The position numbers and the translations under genes are program-made. Positions 61,255-64,000 of a DNA stretch of 64,000 nucleotides are shown here, one piece after another. Within the stretch, counting starts at the first letter, position 1, and each line of letters starts with the position of its first letter. The stretch is taken from NCBI RefSeq assembly GCF_000725425.1, contig NZ_CP006019.1:806001-870000 (forward strand), given 5' to 3'. The notes under the pieces are model-generated. The model did not search any database. It was not told the DNA's origin and saw only the letters and a program-made list of their open reading frames with translations. The DNA is from Palaeococcus pacificus DY20341. Its GTDB lineage: Archaea; Methanobacteriota_B; Thermococci; Thermococcales; Thermococcaceae.

Positions 61255-62239
61255 TTTTGTTTATTCTTTTCCATTCTCTAACGAGCGTTGCCACTAAGTT
61301 AAACACTATTGGGCCCGCTATTAATCCTTTAACTCCAAAAGCCATTGCACCGCCGATCATTCCGAGTAAGACCATTGTAGAGTCAAGCTTTGCATCTTTT
61401 GCCACTATGCGGGGCCTTATTGTGTAATCTGGTAGGGGTGAAACTAGTGTGAAGCCGTAAACTGCTAGTAAGATGCCTTTGAAAACCATGCCCTGCTTAA
61501 TTAGGTATATCGAGCCGATAAACCATATCATCCACCCTTCAAACAGTGGGACAAAGCTAAAGAGTATCGTGAGGATACCAGCAACTATGGCTCCCGCCAA
61601 GTCTAAAATCCCAAAAATCACGAAGCCAAGAGTCATTAAGATTCCTTTGGCTATGTTGAGTAAAAGCCAAGATCTTATGAGTGCTTGAAGCGTTTTATCG
61701 GCTCCCTCTAAGAGGCTTTGGGCAAGTTCTCTGTCCTCTCGTGGAAGGAGAGGCGGAATATTCTCCGCAACTTCATTTGAGTTTGCTAACAAGTATTGGA
61801 AGACTATTAAGAAAACAAGAGACTGTATAATATACCTTGGAAGTGAAAGAGTGTAGTTCAGGACGTAGTTCGTTAGGTAGGGCATCATTTGGGACTGAAT
61901 GTCTTTGAGAGTGTTTTCTACTTCGAGAGGGAGCGGAAGAGAGTAAAGCCAGTCAAAAGTTAGTGTAGTGTAGTTGTAGGCAGAGTTCAAAACGTTGCTG
62001 AGGGTTAGTGCTAATAGAACAGCAAGACCTGCAGCTATCAAAAGGAGAACTGTGGTAAGTATTATAGATGACCAAAACTCTCCTGCTCTCTTAGAGAGCT
62101 TTTTATGGACTGGTAGAAATGCATAGGCCGCAATTACCCCAAAGAATATTGCGGAGAGCATTGGTTGCAGCATTTTCCATCCTAAATAGAGGATTATGAG
62201 TGCTATGATGCTCCACACAATTATGTTTCTGCTCTTCAT
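61229..62239 (-). CDS. AI-2E (UPF0118) family permease
   Basis: A 336-residue membrane protein with 7-8 transmembrane helices. ATG 62239 follows AGGGGATACT. The family pattern includes AFLPVHKKLSKRAG after helix 2 and the C-terminal GPIVFNLVATLVREW. Bacterial members export AI-2 or act as Na+/H+ antiporters; the archaeal substrate is unknown. The 3' end overlaps pncA by 26 bp in convergent orientation. Confidence 0.85.
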   Translation of the reverse strand: MKSRNIIVWSIIALIILYLGWKMLQPMLSAIFFGVIAAYAFLPVHKKLSKRAGEFWSSIILTTVLLLIAAGLAVLLALTLSNVLNSAYNYTTLTFDWLYSLPLPLEVENTLKDIQSQMMPYLTNYVLNYTLSLPRYIIQSLVFLIVFQYLLANSNEVAENIPPLLPREDRELAQSLLEGADKTLQALIRSWLLLNIAKGILMTLGFVIFGILDLAGAIVAGILTILFSFVPLFEGWMIWFIGSIYLIKQGMVFKGILLAVYGFTLVSPLPDYTIRPRIVAKDAKLDSTMVLLGMIGGAMAFGVKGLIAGPIVFNLVATLVREWKRINKTRPSKHSS

Positions 62240-62308
62240 AGTATCCCCTAAGTTTATTGATTCCAAAAGATTAAAACCTATCGCGGAAATCTCAGTTTAG
62301 TGATGACC

Positions 62309-62632
62309 ATGGAGGACGAGATGCTCATTAAAATTAGGCAATCTCTTAAGTTAGGAGAGGAGAGTTTTGAGACCGAAAATTACCAGCTGGCGTTTATCCA
62401 CTACTTAAATGCCCTCCTTAGCGTAGGTTCCTACTTGATTTATCGGGATTTAGGAATTTTACTTCCTCCGGAGGGTGCTTTAGGTATGCTCAAAGTTAGA
62501 TATCCTGACATCTATGATGTTATTCTAAAATATCAGAAGTACCAGCTCTCAATAGGGAGCGTTGATGAAGAACTGACGAGGGAGATAAAGGAAGAGACCT
62601 TAAAAATTTACGAGAGGGACGTCAACCCTTAA
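62309..62632 (+). CDS. hypothetical helical protein, HEPN-like
   Basis: A 107-residue protein. ATG 62309 follows GTGATGACC. The helical pattern (LKLGEESFETENYQLAFIHYLNALLSVGSYLIYRDLGI) resembles the HEPN fold, but the catalytic RxxxxH motif is not evident. Its last 11 bp overlap the convergent MazG gene. No partner nucleotidyltransferase gene is adjacent, so a toxin role is not supported. Confidence 0.65.
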   Translation: MEDEMLIKIRQSLKLGEESFETENYQLAFIHYLNALLSVGSYLIYRDLGILLPPEGALGMLKVRYPDIYDVILKYQKYQLSIGSVDEELTREIKEETLKIYERDVNP

Positions 62633-62939
62633 TTGGATATTTCTCAGCGTTCTTCTTTATCTTTCTCTTTATAGCTTCCTCAACGTCTATGCCGAGTTCA
62701 TATGCGAGTAAAATGGTGTAAATCATGACATCTGCTATTTCATCGCTTATCTCTTCCTTCACCTTTGGATTTTGAACCTTTTTGATTATCTCTCCATTAT
62801 CTTCCCATTGGAAGTGCTCTAAAAGCTCACCAAGTTCGACTACTATGGATATGGCCAAGTTCTTCGGTGTGTGGTATTTTCTCCAGTTTCTGGCATCTCT
62901 AAAGGCTACTATTTCTTTTTCAATCTCCTTAAGGCTCAT
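62622..62939 (-). CDS. MazG-like NTP pyrophosphohydrolase
   Basis: A 105-residue all-alpha NTP pyrophosphatase. ATG 62939 is in MSLKEIEKEIVAFRDARNWRKYHTPKNLAISIVVELGELLEHFQWED; the ExxE (ELGELLEHF) and later EExxD (EISDEIADVMIYTILLAYELGIDVE) motifs bind Mg2+. It resembles the RS21-C6/dCTPase group. The start region overlaps the preceding coiled-coil gene, so it is translationally coupled. House-cleaning of modified nucleotides is the likely role. Confidence 0.9.
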   Translation of the reverse strand: MSLKEIEKEIVAFRDARNWRKYHTPKNLAISIVVELGELLEHFQWEDNGEIIKKVQNPKVKEEISDEIADVMIYTILLAYELGIDVEEAIKRKIKKNAEKYPIKG

Positions 62940-63216
62940 AGCTATCAATCTCCCTCATGTATGCCAGATACTCCAAAAGCTCTTTGAGCTCTTCTTCCGA
63001 GAAGACTTTTTCTGCATCTTCGTCAGGGTCATATTTTTCCAGAAATTCTCTTATCCTTTTTAGTTTATCGAGCTCATCTTGGAGCTCTAATGAGCGCTGA
63101 TTAAATTCCCATGAAGTGTGAGGGCTTTCGAAAATCCTTTTCTGCACATCTAAAAGGTGGATATTTGTTTTAAGCACAGCTTCATCGACCATTTTCAATA
63201 GCTCGTTAACTTTCAT
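62929..63216 (-). CDS. hypothetical coiled-coil protein
   Basis: A 95-residue soluble helical protein. ATG 63216 follows GGTGGAGAGT. Residues ~20-80 form a helical, charged coiled region (QRSLELQDELDKLKRIREFLEKYDPDEDAEKVFSEEELKELLEYLAYM). Its last 11 bp overlap the start of the MazG-like gene, forming a two-gene operon. No family recognised. Confidence 0.65.
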   Translation of the reverse strand: MKVNELLKMVDEAVLKTNIHLLDVQKRIFESPHTSWEFNQRSLELQDELDKLKRIREFLEKYDPDEDAEKVFSEEELKELLEYLAYMREIDSYEP

Positions 63217-63288
63217 ACTCTCCACCAATAAATTAAAACGACGCAAAATATATAAAGTTAGTCCTCGTAAGTAGTAAATGGTGGTGTT

Positions 63289-63546
63289 ATGGACTTCGCT
63301 CTATTTATGGAGCGGTATGGATATAAGATTATTTTGGGAATCTTTGCCCTCATATTCCTTGGATTTATCGCAATACCGCTTATAAGCTTCGCATGGGTAT
63401 TCAAACAGTTTGGCCTGTACATTGGGGGTATTGTAATAGTGATTATTCTAATGCAGGCATTCCTCGTAAAGAGGAGAGCTTTGGATTCATACGCCAAAGC
63501 CCACGCCAAGTACTTCTATGATGACAAGTGGTATAAAAGAAGGTGA
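63289..63546 (+). CDS. small two-helix membrane protein
   Basis: An 85-residue protein with two hydrophobic helices (residues ~13-35 and 42-60) and a basic, tyrosine-rich C-terminal tail (SYAKAHAKYFYDDKWYKRR). ATG 63289 follows GGTGGTGTT. Function unknown; neither neighbour suggests one. Confidence 0.7.
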   Translation: MDFALFMERYGYKIILGIFALIFLGFIAIPLISFAWVFKQFGLYIGGIVIVIILMQAFLVKRRALDSYAKAHAKYFYDDKWYKRR

Positions 63547-63574
63547 AATGGACTTAAAAAACAAAAATAGTAAA

Positions 63575-64000
63575 TCAAGCTTTTTTATTTTCATCAAGCT
63601 CACTTGGATAAACTATCGCATCAAAGGGGCAGAGCTGTTCGCAAAGTCCACAGCCAGTACATATTAGTGGGTCAATCCTAACTTTCTTGCTCTCTTGGTC
63701 GTAGACTAAAGCCGGGCATCCTGTTAAGAGAATGCATGCTTTACAGCCAGTACACTTGCCCTCAAGTACTACAGGGAGTTCTCCAACTTCGCCACGTCTA
63801 ATGACTGGGATTATACACTCCCTCTTAGCTATTATTACGGCTGGTCCTTTTACCTGCATAGCTTCCTTTATAGTTTCTTTCATTGCTTTTAAGTCATAAG
63901 CATCAACTGTCTTAACGTATTTAACGCCTAAGGCTTTGACGAGAGCTTCAATGTCAATCTCGTTAAATTTCCTTCCTGTTTCACTCCCTCCAGTTCCTGG
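63575..64000 (-). CDS. iorA: indolepyruvate ferredoxin oxidoreductase alpha subunit, C-terminal part
   Basis: The frame is open to the window edge, giving 141 residues of the C-terminus; the N-terminus lies beyond base 64000. The visible part begins PGTGGSETGRKFNEIDIEALVKALGVKYVKTVDAYDLKAMKE (end of the TPP-binding domain). It ends with two [4Fe-4S] clusters: CTGCKACILLTGCPAL and CTGCGLCEQLCPFDAI. IorAB oxidatively decarboxylates aryl pyruvates from aromatic amino acids to aryl-acetyl-CoA, reducing ferredoxin. The first cluster motif has the CxxCxxC(x)nCP variation typical of IorA. Confidence 0.93.
   Translation of the reverse strand, partial: PGTGGSETGRKFNEIDIEALVKALGVKYVKTVDAYDLKAMKETIKEAMQVKGPAVIIAKRECIIPVIRRGEVGELPVVLEGKCTGCKACILLTGCPALVYDQESKKVRIDPLICTGCGLCEQLCPFDAIVYPSELDENKKA

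Noticed and set aside
62309-62632. HEPN-type toxin with a partner antitoxin
   Set aside because: The RxxxxH catalytic motif is not visible and there is no adjacent nucleotidyltransferase gene, so a toxin-antitoxin call is not supported.

Overview
The window is a compact stretch of a hyperthermophilic euryarchaeal chromosome of the order Thermococcales (Thermococcus/Pyrococcus group). The evidence is the gene content: ADP-dependent phosphofructokinase, AMP phosphorylase and ribose-1,5-bisphosphate isomerase, an NfeD protease paired with stomatin, archaeal ribosomal proteins (L7Ae, S28e, L24e, S19e, L39e, L31e, LX), aIF5B, aIF6, Nop5/fibrillarin and XerA. Shine-Dalgarno motifs are of the GGTGA/GAGGTG type and promoters have BRE/TATA elements. 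No CRISPR array, complete IS element, rRNA or tRNA was seen. aIF5B carries no intein at its P-loop.

Layout. 0-12 kb: L-isoaspartyl methyltransferase (5' end outside the window), two HAD phosphatases, a small type IV pilin with its prepilin peptidase, two ASCH proteins, a CAP-domain protein, a 718-residue protein that joins a degenerate Mrr-like nuclease domain to PepSY-like repeats, phosphoglycerate kinase, Nob1 and a DNA-glycosylase operon. Three C/D-box sRNA candidates lie between convergent genes here. 12-18 kb: NfeD-stomatin, a MinD-like ATPase, AMP phosphorylase, Maf. 18-27 kb: a translation block (L7Ae, S28e, L24e, NDK, aIF5B, RNase P component 4, CRM protein, S19e, PDCD5, L39e-L31e-aIF6-LX-prefoldin alpha). 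It is interrupted by a 500-bp non-coding stretch holding three diverged copies of a structured ~62-nt unit. 27-35 kb: epimerase, the mevalonate entry operon (HMG-CoA synthase, thiolase, DUF35), AIM24, a DtxR-type regulator, OsmC, Nop5-fibrillarin, R15P isomerase. 35-44 kb: aminotransferase, a cofactor-dependent phosphoglycerate mutase, CDC48, Hsp20, and a methylmalonyl-CoA module (B12 subunit, MeaB, epimerase). 43-54 kb: TOPRIM protein, XerA, an AT-rich ATPase, ADP-PFK, ThiI plus a truncated paralogue, nitroreductase, and a maleate isomerase-like/Lrp/racemase cluster. 54-64 kb: S-layer-like secreted protein, twin MFS transporters, chemoreceptor, nicotinamidase, AI-2E-family permease, MazG-like pyrophosphatase and the 3' end of iorA.

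Connected themes: (1) sugar metabolism, where ADP-PFK and pgk both carry matches to the Thermococcales glycolytic motif, placed downstream of the promoter in one case and upstream of TATA in the other; (2) NMP salvage (AMP phosphorylase plus R15P isomerase); (3) RNA modification, with the L7Ae, Nop5 and fibrillarin genes in the same window as three candidate guide RNAs; (4) heat shock, with an Hsp20 promoter that contains a near-consensus Phr operator; (5) propionate/methylmalonyl-CoA metabolism, with a shared 17-bp palindrome upstream of two of its genes.

The least explained signals are the triple structured repeat upstream of rpl39e, the Mrr/PepSY-like fusion and the methylmalonyl palindrome pair.
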